A stretch of DNA of 64,000 bases from Cryptomeria japonica (lineage: Eukaryota; Streptophyta; Pinopsida; Cupressales; Cupressaceae). The DNA is taken from NCBI RefSeq assembly GCF_030272615.1, contig NC_081408.1, positions 67,065,546 to 67,129,545 of the forward strand. The letters are read 5' to 3'. The notes below the pieces were generated by a model, which saw only the letters and a list, made by a program, of their open reading frames with translations, was not told the origin of the DNA and searched no databases. Below, piece after piece: positions 11,232 through 22,453 of this stretch (position 1 is its first letter; every line of letters starts with the position of its first letter). The translations under genes and the position numbers were made by a program.

Positions 11232-12702
11232 TCATAGATACTCAAAAGTGTCTCTTGGTAGTGGCTTTGTGAAGATGTCTACAATTTGCTCCTTTGTGCT
11301 AACATATTCTAGCACAACTTTCTTTTCTTGAGCTTCTTCTCTGACATAATGATACTTGATAAAAATATGTTTTGTCTTAGAGTGCATTACCAAATTCTTT
11401 GAAATGTTAATGGCACTCATATTATCACAGAATATAGTTACTGGCTCAGTAACCTTTTCATGTATACCTTCCAATAGTTGTTTTTTCCATGCTATATTAG
11501 TGCAATTCAATGTTGCAACAACATATTCAGTTTCTATTGTTCACTATGAAATACATCCTTGTTTCTTGCTAAGCCAACTCACTAGTCTTTCTCCTAAAAA
11601 GAAATCTCCTCCACTTGTGCTTTTCCTGTCATCAATGTTGACTGCCCAATCAGCATCAGTATAAACTTTTAAATCAAAATCATTTATGTTTTTATATACT
11701 AAGCCATAATCTTCAGTGCCTCTTAGGTATCTAAAAATTCTCTTGATTGTTGTCATATGGGTTTCTTTAGGATCTGCAAAGAATCTTGCAACAATACCTA
11801 CTGCATGTTCTATATCTAGTCTACTATGCATAACATAGTGTAACTTTCCAATCATAGATCAGTAAAGTGTCTCATCAACAAATACAGATTCATCATTCTT
11901 TGATAATTTACAATTGGTAGTCATAGGAGTACTTACTGGTTTTGAATCCTGCATACCAAATTTCTTCAAGATTTCCTTTATGTACTTGGATTGAGTAATG
12001 AAAATCTCATCTTTCATTTGTAGTATCTATAAACCTATAAAATACTTTATCTCACTGATTAGTGACATCTCAAATTCTTTGCCCATTTCATTACCAAAGT
12101 TTTTGCATAGAGAATCATTTCCACAAAATATAATGTCATCAACAAATATGGTTGAGATCAGTATTCCATTGTCTTCATCATTCTTCATGTACATATTGTT
12201 GTTTTCACTTGTTCTTATAAAACCAATCTTGATTAAGTAAGAGTGCAATCTCTCATACCATGCTCTAGGTGCTTGTTTCAGACCATATAAAGCTTTGTTC
12301 AATTTACATACCTAATCTTTATTCTTGTCTTCAACAAATCCTTCAGGTTGTTCAATATAAACTTCTTCTTCTAGTATACCATTCAAAAATGTAGATTTGA
12401 CATCCATTTGATATACCTTGATATTTTTTAAAGCAGAATATGCCAACAATGTTCTTCCTCCTTCAAGTCTAGCCATAGGTGCAAAGGTCTCGCCATAATC
12501 TATTCCTTCTTGTTGAGCATATCCTTTGCAAACTAGTCTTGCTTTATTTTGAATGACCTCACCTTTTTCATTTAGCTTGTTTTTGAAAATCCACTTTGTA
12601 CTAATTAAATTTTTGTCCTTCAGTCTTGGGACTAGTGTCCATGTGTCATTCTTCTTGATTTGATCAATCTTTTCTATCATACCATTTACCCAATCTTCAC
12701 TA
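11232..12702 (-). pseudogene. Copia RT and RNase H fragment, copy 1
   Basis: The minus strand encodes RT from T-W-T-L-V-P through [21 protein letters not shown] and the catalytic F-V-D-D-I-I-F, then the G-L-Q-I-L-Q connection block. RNase H follows with Y-T-D-A-D-W-A, D-R-K-S-T-S-G-G, F-C-D-N-M-S-A and the terminal D-I-F-T-K-P-L-P. Stops near 12312, 12027 and 11856 break it. The N-terminal end is lost at a junction with LTR sequence at 12703-12707, so gag, protease and integrase are absent. The catalytic residues of both domains remain readable. The lineage looks Sirevirus-like. Confidence 0.88.
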
Positions 12703-13916
12703 TTAAAAGCAAATCTTGTTAAAGATTACAAACACATTGCTAGATGTGACCTAGTTAAAGGATTTCCCTCAAATTTGTTAGGATATTCACTTTGTTAGAA
12801 GTGACCTTGTCAAAGGATTTCAAACACTCAATTAGAATGTTACCTTGCTAGAGGATTTACAAATAAGACTGTTAGGTCCATTCGGCTAAGAGATTTTCTA
12901 TCACTTTACAAAATAATAGCAATAAAAATATATCTGCAACTTCACATCTAAAATGCTAAAGAAGATTTTTATTTGCTCAACACTGTCTAGTCATAGGACT
13001 TATCTTGTCCCTTTGGTGGACTCCCTACTCTATTATTCAAACAGGTCTTCAAGCTTCTATGCTCGGTAATCACTATGTAGCATCCCTATGCTTACACTTT
13101 CCCGCATGCATTGTTCATCAATAATTTCTTATTTATAAACAATTTGCTAACTGTTGAATCTCCTTGATCACATTTCCCATGATCAGTCATAGCTATCAAA
13201 TCTTCAATATTGACTAGGTTAAATGTATCCTTCGATCTGAAAAACATTTTACCTCACCTAGGAAAATGCATTCTATTCTTGGACTGTGCTATAAATCTAG
13301 CTCTTGAATTTTCAAAGCCGTAGATCCTTAACAAATTTCTTGCACGTCATATCAATCATTTAATCAACTCGAGCTAATCAACTTCCTTCATTAAATAACA
13401 CTTTCATTCCTTCAATGCTATCTGACATAACTCAGTTGCAACTCAGTAAATACTAAACTTCACTCGGTAGACATTTCGCCTTCATTAACCGATATCGATA
13501 ACCTTAGGGTTTAACGACTAGGTTCCTTAGGGTTTACCGACTAGGTTCTTTGCTCGGTGACATAATATAGTATTAACCTTACAATCAACAACATATGTAG
13601 GATATCAAAACAATCTAAACATCATGATCTCATCATTGTCTAACTTGGTAATAGTTGCCCATTGAATAACTTATTTCTCCCCTTATTCATCACATTCTTT
13701 TTGTGTCTTTTACCGACATCTTAATTCTCTTCAAATCAGTCTTCCCAAGATATTGCAACATCATACTGAATCAAAGTATCAATTTCATGACATCAATGAC
13801 AAAATAATGTTATAAAAATAGTTATCATCCTTCTTCAGTTATATCAATAATCTTTAACAACCTTCTCAATATCCTTAATAAAATATCAACAATCTTCTTC
13901 TATTGAAATGCCAACA
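12703..13916 (-). repeat. Partial Copia LTR of copy 2
   Basis: Minus-strand LTR beginning TGTTGGCATT at 13916 after a PPT. It aligns base by base with 9431-10641 and is cut inside the LTR at 12703-12707, where it joins the RT of copy 1 through a shared TTAAA. The terminal third of the LTR is missing. Confidence 0.82.
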
Positions 13917-14468
13917 ATCTCCCCCTTTGGCATTGATGGCAATACCAACAAGATATTCAAATTGATTCAGATTCAGATTGTTGTGGAGACTTCTCCTGTT
14001 ATCTTTGATTTCTTCTAGGCTTTCTCCCTCTTTCATTAGTCTTCTGAGCTATTATCTTGCATTTAGTCTTCTCCCTTATTCAGTAATATTCTCCCCCTTT
14101 CATTAGTCTTATGTTATCTTCATCATTTAGGGCTTTACCATTTAGTTTACCATTTCTTCTTCTCCCCCTTTAATAACAATGCCAAAAAGTAAAAGAACTA
14201 AATCATGAACTCTTCTACTATGAAGTGCTTGCTTTTGCTGAGTTACACATGCAAATGTAACATTTAAAACTTGATCAGAGCAATCTTTCCTTCAATACTA
14301 TATCCTGTATCTTATTTCATTGTTCACGTTCTTGCACACCTTTAGAGAACTTATAAAGTGCATAAGTCAGCATCAATCCACACATAATATTCTATAGATT
14401 CATCGAATTGATGCTTTCACCAAACTCTGTCAGTGAGTAGAAGATAGGGGTAGGACCCCTAACTTGCT
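13917..14468 (-). other. PPT and post-pol spacer of copy 2
   Basis: PPT at 13917-13930 (plus ATCTCCCCCTTTGG), followed on the minus strand by the same spacer as in copy 1, with PPT-like tracts near 14025, 14090 and 14160. No gene seen. Confidence 0.65.
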
Positions 14469-15610
14469 TCAGAGATACTCAAAAGTGTCTCTTGGTAGTG
14501 GCTTTGTGAAGATGTCTGCAATTTTTTCCTTTGTACTAACATATTCCAACACAACTTTCTTTTCTTGAACTTCTTCTATGAGATAATGATACTTGATAGA
14601 AATATGTTTTGTCTTAGAGTGCATTACTAGATTCTTTGAAATATTAATGGCACTCATATTATCAAAGAATATAGTTACTGGATGGGTAACCTTTTCATTT
14701 ATACCTTCCAATAGTTGTTTTATCCATGCTATATTAGTGGAATTCAATGTTGCAGCAACATATTTAGCTTCTGTTGTTGACTGTGAAATACATCCTTGTT
14801 TCTTGCTAAGTGAACTCACTAGTCTTTCTCCTAAAAAGAAAGCTCATCCACTTGTGCTTTTCCTGTCATCAATGTTGCCTGCCCAATCAACATCAATATA
14901 AACTTTTAAATCAAAATCATTTCTCTTTTCATATACTAAGCCATAATATTCAGTGCCTCTTAGGTATCTGAAAATTCTCTTGATTGCTGTCATATGGGTT
15001 TCTTTGGGATCTATAGAGAATCTTGCAACAATACCTACTGCATGTGCTATATCCAGTCTACTGTGCACAACATATTGTAATTTTCCAATCATGGATCAGT
15101 AAAGTGTCTCATCAATAGATGCAGATTCATCATTCTTTGATAATTTACAGTTGGTAGTCATAGGAGTACTTACTGGTTTTGAATCCTCCATACCAAATTT
15201 CTTCATGATTTCCTTTATGTACTTGGATTGAGTAACGAAAATCTCATCTTTCATTTGCAGTATCTGTAAACCTATAAAATACTTTATCTCACTAATTAGT
15301 GACATCTCAAATTCTTTTCACATTTCATTACCAAAGTTTTTGCATAGAGAATCATTTCCACAAAATATAATGTCATCAACAAATATGGCTGAGATCAGTA
15401 TTCCATTGTCTTCATCATTCTTCAGGTACATATTGTTGTTTTCACTTGTTCTTATAAAACCAATCTTGATTAAGTAAGAGTGCGATGTCTCATACCATGC
15501 TCTAGGTGCTTGTTTCAGACCATATAAAGCTTTGTTCAATTTACATACCTGATCTTTATTTTTGTCTTCAACAAATCCTTCAGGTTGTTCAATATAAACT
15601 TCTTCTTCTT
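14469..15610 (-). pseudogene. Copia RT and RNase H fragment, copy 2
   Basis: A close relative of 11232-12372 in the same orientation. RT is present from the acidic E-E-E-V-Y-I-E-Q-P block through L-K-Q-A-P-R-A-W-Y, F-V-D-D-I-I-F and [13 protein letters not shown]. RNase H has the T/I-D-x-D-W-A-G-N motif, here Y-I-D-V-D-W, and ends D-I-F-T-K-P-L-P. A TGA at 15305 and a TGA at 15093 split it. It is truncated at 15610, where the match to copy 1 ends inside RT and unrelated sequence begins. It is a few percent diverged from copy 1, so the pair is not a recent duplicate. Confidence 0.87.
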
Positions 15611-16036
15611 GTGAGACAAAGATAACATATTTTCTTTCTATATCCATTCATATTTTCTTTCTTATTTCATTATCTTGTGAAACAAAGATAACATATAGAG
15701 TTGATCCATCTTCCAAACCTATGTTTCTACAACATTCACAAGAATTGATCTTAATAAAGATAATTTTTCCAAACTAATGATTACAATGGTGCAGGAGCAC
15801 CTAGTTATGCTTATACTCTCCATTTTTTGTATTTTTCATGCTTAAGTGTCTTGTTAGTTCTGACATGTTGTCATAGGTTGTATTTAGTCATTTCATAGGG
15901 TTTTGATCTCATTTTGTGCTTGATAGATCAATTTTTTCTTCTTAGAGCTTGAATTGTCAATTTTTTGCTTCTAGGCCAAAAAGGGCTAAAAAGTGAGAAA
16001 TTGCCTTATAGGCATAGAAATGATTGGGAAAGTGTT
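15611..16036 (-). pseudogene. Leader and gag start of a second chromovirus Gypsy copy
   Basis: Continues directly from the Gypsy LTR on the minus strand. It shares about 95 bp with 22361-22453, including an ATG at 16015 and a Ser-Ser-Ser-Lys stretch, then diverges into Lys-rich, stop-filled sequence. Two in-frame TAG codons sit at the same places in both copies. A 20-odd-base motif containing GACAAAGATAACATA is repeated directly at about 15613 and 15676. Coding status is uncertain; it may be leader. Confidence 0.45.
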
Positions 16037-17990
16037 TGCTGAATACTAAGGGGGTAAGAAGCGGGGGTGAATTAGTATATCAAAAAATATTATACTTAAA
16101 TACTTTAACAGTCTAGTAGTAAACCAATAAAATAGTTTCACAAACAAACCGATCAACACACATGCAAACCAAATAGCAAATAAGGCATTCACCCATAGAA
16201 GCACAATCACCATAACACAAGAGATTTTGATGTGGAAACCCAAATGGGAAAAACCACACTGAGATGAAACTCACAAGTAACTATCTACAAATAGTAACCA
16301 GACCAGTTAAGGTCATATAATGTTCTTTACCAGAATAGATCCTATTAGTAATCTCAATCTCTGTTAGTAGATAAGTTCGATTAAAGACTACCTTGTGAGA
16401 GGATTTCTGATGGGATGGAGTTTGGGATAGACTAGCCTAGTCTATGCTCTTGGATCCTTTCCTTAGATCACCTGGTGTTCTCTACACACCCTTGGGTCTC
16501 TAGGACTTCCCTTTTCTTGAGGAATCCCCTGACCATGCCCAATCCACCCACCAATGAGTTGCAATGCTGCTCCTAAGGTCTCACCTACTCATGAGACTCA
16601 AAACCACTTACTATGGCTAATAAGGGCTAATATTGTTCCACACCTTCCAAGGCCTTAGAGAGGTTGTTTCATGTCTATTTCATGGTCTATCCACCCATCC
16701 ATGAGCCCCCAAGAGGTTTCAAGCCTTCAACCCCTTACCGATTTCACTATTTTGTGTTTTTGCCTTCAAATAGGGCTACAAGGATTAGGACCAATTAGGC
16801 CTCCTAACCGGTCTTCTAGGGCTCCCTCTCACAAATGGTGCACAAACAACCCATTCTCCCAAAAAGGACTACCATACATTTGGCAAGGACTCAAGGATTT
16901 TCTAGGTTTTAGGCCTCCAAGTGTCCATAGACAATCCCAAGTGGATTAAGGGTTTTAAGGGTTTTTGTGAGGGTTTTTAGAGTCTGCTTGGGTCACAGTG
17001 AGTGTTTTGAGTTTTAACCTCCTTTTTTGGATTGGTGGAGGCTCCTCCTTCACACCAATGATGCTTCACTCACTCCTTTGCACCTCCTCCAAAGGATGAA
17101 CTCTCCACTAATCAACCTTTCTCTCCAAGACCTCTACACCAACAACCATTCCTAATCAGGCACTATCCAGTCTCGCCTAGGAATGGGTCTTTGCTTGGCC
17201 TCCTTGTGTTTCCAAGGGCCCTTCTTGCATGGGACTATAGTATAGGGTCTTCACTCTCATTCCCCATGGTTTCATGGTGATTCCACAACGAGGAATGGAG
17301 TTAAGACTTCATTTGCTCAAACCGGTCCAAAACTAGATAGTGAGACTGCAAATTACAAACTATTTACAAACATACTCAATCCGGAAAACAAAAATCTAAT
17401 CTAATCACTCACAATGAAGATATATACACCAAAGAAGACATTTCACATTGGTTTTCTTGCAAATCAATCCATTAGTTTTCTCGGTAACTTCATTCAAACT
17501 GACTGGTAACTCAAAAATAGTCACAGTCAAGCTTTTCTTCCTTGGGCCATACAATGTCTGACATCCAGCCCATGCATTTAGGGTTTGTAACTACTTATAC
17601 CACATTTGCCTTGGTCTATGTGCCAAATTTAGGGTTGTCCATGCCAAACTAAGGATTTTGGCCTCCTGGTGGAAAAGTTGCTTGACAACTTTTAAAAGTT
17701 GTGATGCAACTTTTGAGCAACTTTCCCATGTTGATTTTCATGACTCCTAAACCCACATTGGGCCAACCTAAGGACACCACCATGTTATGAAGGACCCCTA
17801 AACACCTCCAAGACACACATACCTTCCATTTTCAAGAAAAACACAATCTTGACTTATGACCCCTAAGATCCCCTCTAGGACCCTAACTAGGAGCTATGAG
17901 CACATGGCTCATTATTTTATATACAATGGCTTCATAAGAAGCATAATACCAAAAAAAAATGGAGGAAGAGCTTGGAAGGGTGCTCCTACA
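16037..17990 (-). repeat. 3' LTR of chromovirus Gypsy
   Basis: Minus-strand LTR starting TGTAGGAGCACCC at 17990, right after the PPT-like AGAGGGGGAGTATGG (17991-18005), and ending near CAGCA at 16037; about 1954 bp. It is a direct repeat of 22454-24414, with roughly 95% identity by eye. The 350-bp tail carries the GTGGAAACCC element (16233) and the C-rich end (16055) and resembles the tail of LTR family 1. There is a TATA-like TTTTATATA at 17915 (plus strand). The small open frames inside are not convincing genes. Confidence 0.82.
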
Positions 17991-18013
17991 CCATACTCCC
18001 CCTCTACACACAA

Positions 18014-18500
18014 TTAAGAAATAGAAGAAGAGATGAGAGCCAGGTGCATTCCAAGTGTCTTGAACCTACTCTCTTCCACCAAAGTACCTTCAGATACTGG
18101 TTGATCTGCCCATTTCACTAAGTGCTCCATGTAGATCTGGTGTCTGGTAGACTTCTTCACTCTTGACTCAAAAATATCTTCTGCTATAGGCTTCTTCACT
18201 TGAGGTAAGGTATTCACATCCAAGTCTTGTAATAACTTGGCCTGGTTCTCAGTCTACTTTGTTATCTCCCCCTTGTACATTACCAGGTTAGCTACATTGA
18301 AGACTAGTGAAATGGCTAAGTTTAAAGGTAAATTAACCTTATAGGCGTTCTCACCATATTTTGCCAAAATTTCACAAGGCCCTACCCTCTTCATCTGCAG
18401 TTTGGTAGGCTTACCACTTTGCATCCTAGCTTTTCTCAAATGGACCATCACATAGTCACCCTCCTTGAACTGAACTTCCCTTCTTTTCTCATCCACTTTG
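18014..18500 (-). pseudogene. Gypsy integrase C-terminus and chromodomain
   Basis: The minus strand shows an integrase C-terminal block with Y-V-M-V-H-L-R-K and G-P-C-E-I-L-A-K-Y-G-E-N-A-Y. After a stop near 18254 it shows a chromodomain: I-A-E-D-I-F-E-S-R-V, R-H-Q-I-Y-M-E-H-L-V-K-W and E-G-T-L-V-E-E-S. Chromodomains at this position define the chromovirus branch of Gypsy and steer integration to heterochromatin. The frame ends at 18014, close to the PPT, with no further gene before the LTR. Confidence 0.88.
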
Positions 18501-18547
18501 GCTTTCAGTTTTTGAGTGGATTCAAGGATGGCCTTCTTAACTTTCTC

Positions 18548-19520
18548 TTAGACTTCCTTGATGGTTTGTGTGAAGTCCTCTACTTTCCCACTCTTCATTT
18601 CCAAAGTACTAGGGTCTCTTAACTCACATACTCCCCTTGGATGTCTGCCATACACAACCTCAAAAGGACTTTTACTAGTGGTCCTATTCACACTATCATT
18701 ATATGCATACTCTACTTGAAGAATGATAATGTCCCATGTTTGACCATACTCCTTAGTTAGACACCTCAACAAATTGCCTAACACCCTATTGATGACTTCA
18801 GTCTGACTATCTGTTTGTGGATGGTAAGCTAAGCTAAATGACAAGTTAGTTCCTAGTCTCCTCCATAATGTCTACCAAAAATGATCCATGAATTTTCTGT
18901 CCCTGTCTGAAACAATGCTTAAATGGAGTCCATGAATGCTAACAGTCTCCTTAAAGAAAATACGTGCAACATAGCTAGCATCATGTGTAGTCTTACATGG
19001 AATGAAATGACTCATTTTGGAAAATCTATCTACTACCACATAGATGTTGTCCATACCTATTTTAGTCTTGGGAAGTCCTACTACAAAGTCCATGCTTATA
19101 CATTCCCAATGTCTATTAGGGACCAGCAATGGTTGATAGAGACCGACATTGCTTGATCCCCCTTTTTCTCTTTGGCATACTCCACATTGCTCTACATACC
19201 TCTTTACATCTCTTGGCAACTTTGGCCAATTATAGTACCTCTGTACTAAATCTAGGGTCTTATTAATCCCAAAGTGTCCACTCAAACTACCATTATGTTT
19301 CTCTTGGATGAGGTTCTCCCTTAGATCCTCTTGGTACACACAACTAGTTACCTCTGAACAAGAGACCATTTTGGAGAGTGTAGTCTGCATACTCACCATG
19401 GAAATGGTTCTCAAATTCTTTACAAACCTTGTAAGCTGATAAGAAATCTTCATCTCCTTCATAGAGGTCTTTGAAACCTTCTATGCCTATGCTCTGCAAC
19501 TGTAACTCTTAAACAGTCAA
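18548..19520 (-). pseudogene. Gypsy integrase (zinc-binding and core domains)
   Basis: From 19462 down, the HHCC domain shows H-x3-H within G-S-L-S-G-H-F-G-I and C-G-V-C-Q-R-E-K. The core shows W-E-C-I-S-M-D-F-V-V-G-L-P (Asp 1), then S-D-R-D-R-K-F (Asp 2), then H-P-Q-T-D-S-Q-T-E-V (Glu), so all three catalytic residues are kept. A TAG after the D-H-F-W block (18869-18871) splits the core into two pieces, and further stops lie upstream. Homology is secure. Confidence 0.9.
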
Positions 19521-19526
19521 CAACTT

Positions 19527-19931
19527 CTAGCTCAATGCATCTGCCACCTTGTTAAGTTGCCCCTTCTTATGCTTAATGGTGAAGGTGAAGGATTGGAGGT
19601 ATTCCATCCATTTCAAATGTCTATTTCTTATCTTCTCTTGAGTATTAATGTAACTCAATGCTTGATTGTCTATGAACACTACAAATTCTTTAGGAAGTAG
19701 GTAATGCCTCCATTTCTTTAGTGACTGCACTAATGCATATAACTCTAGGTCATAGGCTAAGTACTTCTTCTTTGCTTCATTAAGCTTCTCACTGAAAAAT
19801 GCCACAGGTCTTCCCTCTTGACTCAACACACCACCTACTACAATTCCACTTGCATCACACTCCAAAGTGAATAGCTTATCAAATGTAGGTAGGAGAAGGA
19901 TAGGTTTTGTGGCTACTTCTTGCTTCAACAT
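19527..19931 (-). pseudogene. Gypsy RNase H
   Basis: An open stretch of 134 codons beginning after M-L-K-Q-E-V-A. It has F-T-L-E-C-D-A-S-G (first catalytic Asp), the G-R-P-V-A-F-F-S-E-K-L block, Y-D-L-E-L-Y-A-L-V with the catalytic Glu, I-D-N-Q-A-L and the terminal K-V-A-D-A-L-S. It degrades the RNA template during cDNA synthesis. Only the joins to RT and integrase are broken by stops. Confidence 0.92.
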
Positions 19932-19954
19932 TTGAAATGCTTTGTTAGCCTACT

Positions 19955-20923
19955 CTATCCATTTAAACTTGGTTTAAGACCTCCTTTAATGGTGTCAAGG
20001 ACTGGTACACATATACCACTAAACTTCCTCACAAACTTCCTATAGAATTGGGCTAATCCATGGAAACTTCTAACTTCAGTCCCTATTTTAGGTGCAAGTG
20101 AATTCAAGATTGCCTCCACTTTGCTTGGATCCATCTTCAATGTTCCTTTAGACACCACAAATCCTAAGTAAACCAGTTCCTACTTCAAGAAGTCACACTT
20201 CTCTAGGTTGATGGATAGCTTCTCCTCATGCAACCTCTCTAAGACTAACCTCAAATGCTCAAGGTGCTCTTCTTTGGTTCTGCTATAGATGAGAATGTCA
20301 TCTAGGTACACCACCACAAATCTGCCTGTGAAGTCTTTCAATGCCTCATTCATCAACCTCATGAAGGTTGCTTGGAGCATTGGTGAGTCCAAATGGCATC
20401 ACAAGCCATTCATACAATCCTTCTATGGTTTTGAAAGTAGTCTTCCACTCATCACCCTCCTTAATTCATATCTGGTGATAACCACTTTTAAGGTCTAGCT
20501 TGGTAAAATACATAGCCCCTCCTAAACAATCCATCAGATCCTCTATTGTAGGAATAGGAAACCTATACCTTATGCTGATCCTATTTATTGCTCTTGAGTC
20601 AATGCAAAGTCTCAACTTACCTCCTTTTTTTGATGCTAGCACTACCAGGATAACACATGGGCTAATGCTCTTCTTAATTAGTCCTTGTTCCAATAACTCC
20701 TACACTTGCCTTGCTACCTCCTTGTTTTGGTCAAGTGTGAGCTTATATGAAACCTTGTTAGGTAAGGATGCACCAGGAACAAAGTCTATTTGATGAATTA
20801 TAGACCTTCTAGGTGGGAGTGTTGTAGGTGTTCCATCACTCACTATGTCCTTGTGCTCTTGCAACATTTGCTTTACCTCCTTGGGTATTTCTGCCTACAA
20901 CTTGTCTTCTTCCTCCTTTTCCT
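19955..20923 (-). pseudogene. Gypsy reverse transcriptase
   Basis: Pieces on the minus strand: K-G-G-K-L-R-L-C-I-D-S-R-A-I-N with the G-G-A-M-Y-F-T-K-L-D-L block (20466-20693), then [10 protein letters not shown] with the YLDD catalytic pair (20180-20392), then the thumb with L-K-M-D-P-S-K-V-E-A-I and R-S-F-H-G-L-A-Q-F-Y-R (19955-20158). The catalytic Asp residues are kept. Breaks are a TGA after H-Q-I, a frame break near 20395, a TAG near 20178 and a frame break near 19960. The upstream end joins the protease-RT linker. Confidence 0.92.
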
Positions 20924-21433
20924 TCACAAGATGGCACACTTCACTATCTCCTCCTCATTTAGCAAGTTTAAGAACTCTTTACTAGTAGCCATTAAGACAC
21001 TAGGTGTCTTTGAAGTTCCTTCTTCATTCTCTATCAAAGACTGAATTTTGAAGGTCTTGTTGTCCTTCTTAAAAGAAATGGAGTTCTCCTCTCCATCATA
21101 GATCACCTTCCTATCAAATTGCCAGGGTCTTCCTAGCAACAGATGACATGCATCCATGGGAAACACATTACAAAGGGTTTTGTCCTTGTATCCTCCAGTG
21201 GAAAACTCTACTCAAGTCTGTTCATTGACCAACACACTCTGCTCATGATTCAACCATGTCACCTTGTATGGGTTAGTGTGGGGTATCCTTGTGAGTTTCA
21301 ACTTCCTAACTACCTCTTCTGATATGATATTGTCAGTTGAACTTGAATCAACTATCACCTTTCACACTTTACCAATAATCTTGCATCTCATCCTAAACAG
21401 TGCTCTCCTATGCTTAGGTTCATTCTTGACTAG
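20924..21433 (-). pseudogene. Gypsy aspartic protease region
   Basis: On the minus strand the loop I-V-D-S-S-S-T-D-N replaces the usual D-S/T-G. It is followed by the flap region, the C-N-V-F-P-M-D-A block and L-L-L-G-R-P-W-Q-F-D, the typical second half of a retropepsin-like domain. Stops at the V-x-K-V stretch and after E-Q-T. The Gly of the catalytic triplet is Ser, so even without the stops it would probably be inactive. Confidence 0.78.
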
Positions 21434-22453
21434 CTATCTTATCAAGACTCTATTGAACATCAGATTTTCTCCATTCTCTAATTCAATATGGTCAACCTCA
21501 AGTGTCTTGCTACTTGAAGAGTCTTCATGTGCATAAGAAACCCTCTTTCCACTATTTGATGATGTAGTCTTGTCTGAGCATCTATATGTTGGGTGTCCCA
21601 ATTGTCCATAATTGTAACACTTCATTGTTGCAAAGTAGGAGTTACCTCTGTTGGTACCTCTGCCCCTACTTGGTCCACCTTGTGCACCTCTTCCTCTATA
21701 ATGTCCTCCTCTAATATTACTTTCACTACCATGTTTAGTCAACTTGGCTTCTCCTTGGTTTCTCTGCTCACTTGACTCGCTTTGGTAACCACCTCGGTGG
21801 TTCATTTGATCTCTACCTCTGCCTCTACCCCTGTTATTGAAGTCTCCTTTCCTTTTGTTCCTCTCTTCTACCTTGGCAGCAAGCTGATGACACTTTTGGA
21901 TAGTAGTAGGAGTCCATAGGCTTATCTCCTCTTGAATGTTCCACTTTAGGCCACTTAGATACCTAGCCACCTTAATCGATTCATCTTCTTGGACTTCGGA
22001 CCTAAGACATAGCTTTTGAAACTCCTCTATGTAGGAGGCCACATCAAGATCCTTCTGCTTCAATCCTTGTCTCTTCTTATGAAGTTGAACTTCATAATCC
22101 TCTAGTAAGTAGTTCTCCTTAATCTTACCCACCATAGCATTCCAATTTGCAATAGATAGCTTCCCCATACTAACTCTTTCATCTTGCAGGTACTTCCACC
22201 ATGTCAAAGTTGCTCCCCTTAATCTTGATTTGGCAACTTTAACCTTCTAAGCCTCTGTCACTCCCTCACACTCAAAGTGGTTTTCCATTCCCTCAATCCA
22301 TTCCATAACAGTGTCTATGTCCATTCTTCCATTGAAATGTGGTAATCCTTCAAAATCCTTAGAGCTTGAATTGTCAATTTTGTGCTTCTAGGCCAAAAAG
22401 GGCTAAAAAGTGAGAAATTGCCTTATAGGCATAGAAATGATTGGGAAAGTGTT
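21434..22453 (-). pseudogene. Gypsy gag with zinc knuckle
   Basis: The Retrotrans_gag domain is readable from W-W-K-Y-L-Q through the Y-I-E-E-F-Q-K-L block and A-R-Y-L-S-G-L-K. An Arg/Gly-rich linker follows (R-G-R-G-R-G) and then a knuckle C-Y-N-Y-G-Q-L-G-H-x4-C, where the second Cys is Tyr. A likely start is the ATG at 22432, about 22 bp from the LTR end, but two TAG codons follow it. Compared with 15611-16036 the N-terminal region appears shortened where Ser-Ser-Ser-Lys joins D-F-E-G-L. Confidence 0.82.

Noticed and set aside
16671-16949. 92-codon frame conserved at 23119-23358
   Set aside because: Both lie inside duplicated LTRs and are antisense to the element; similarity follows from LTR identity, not from coding selection that I can see.
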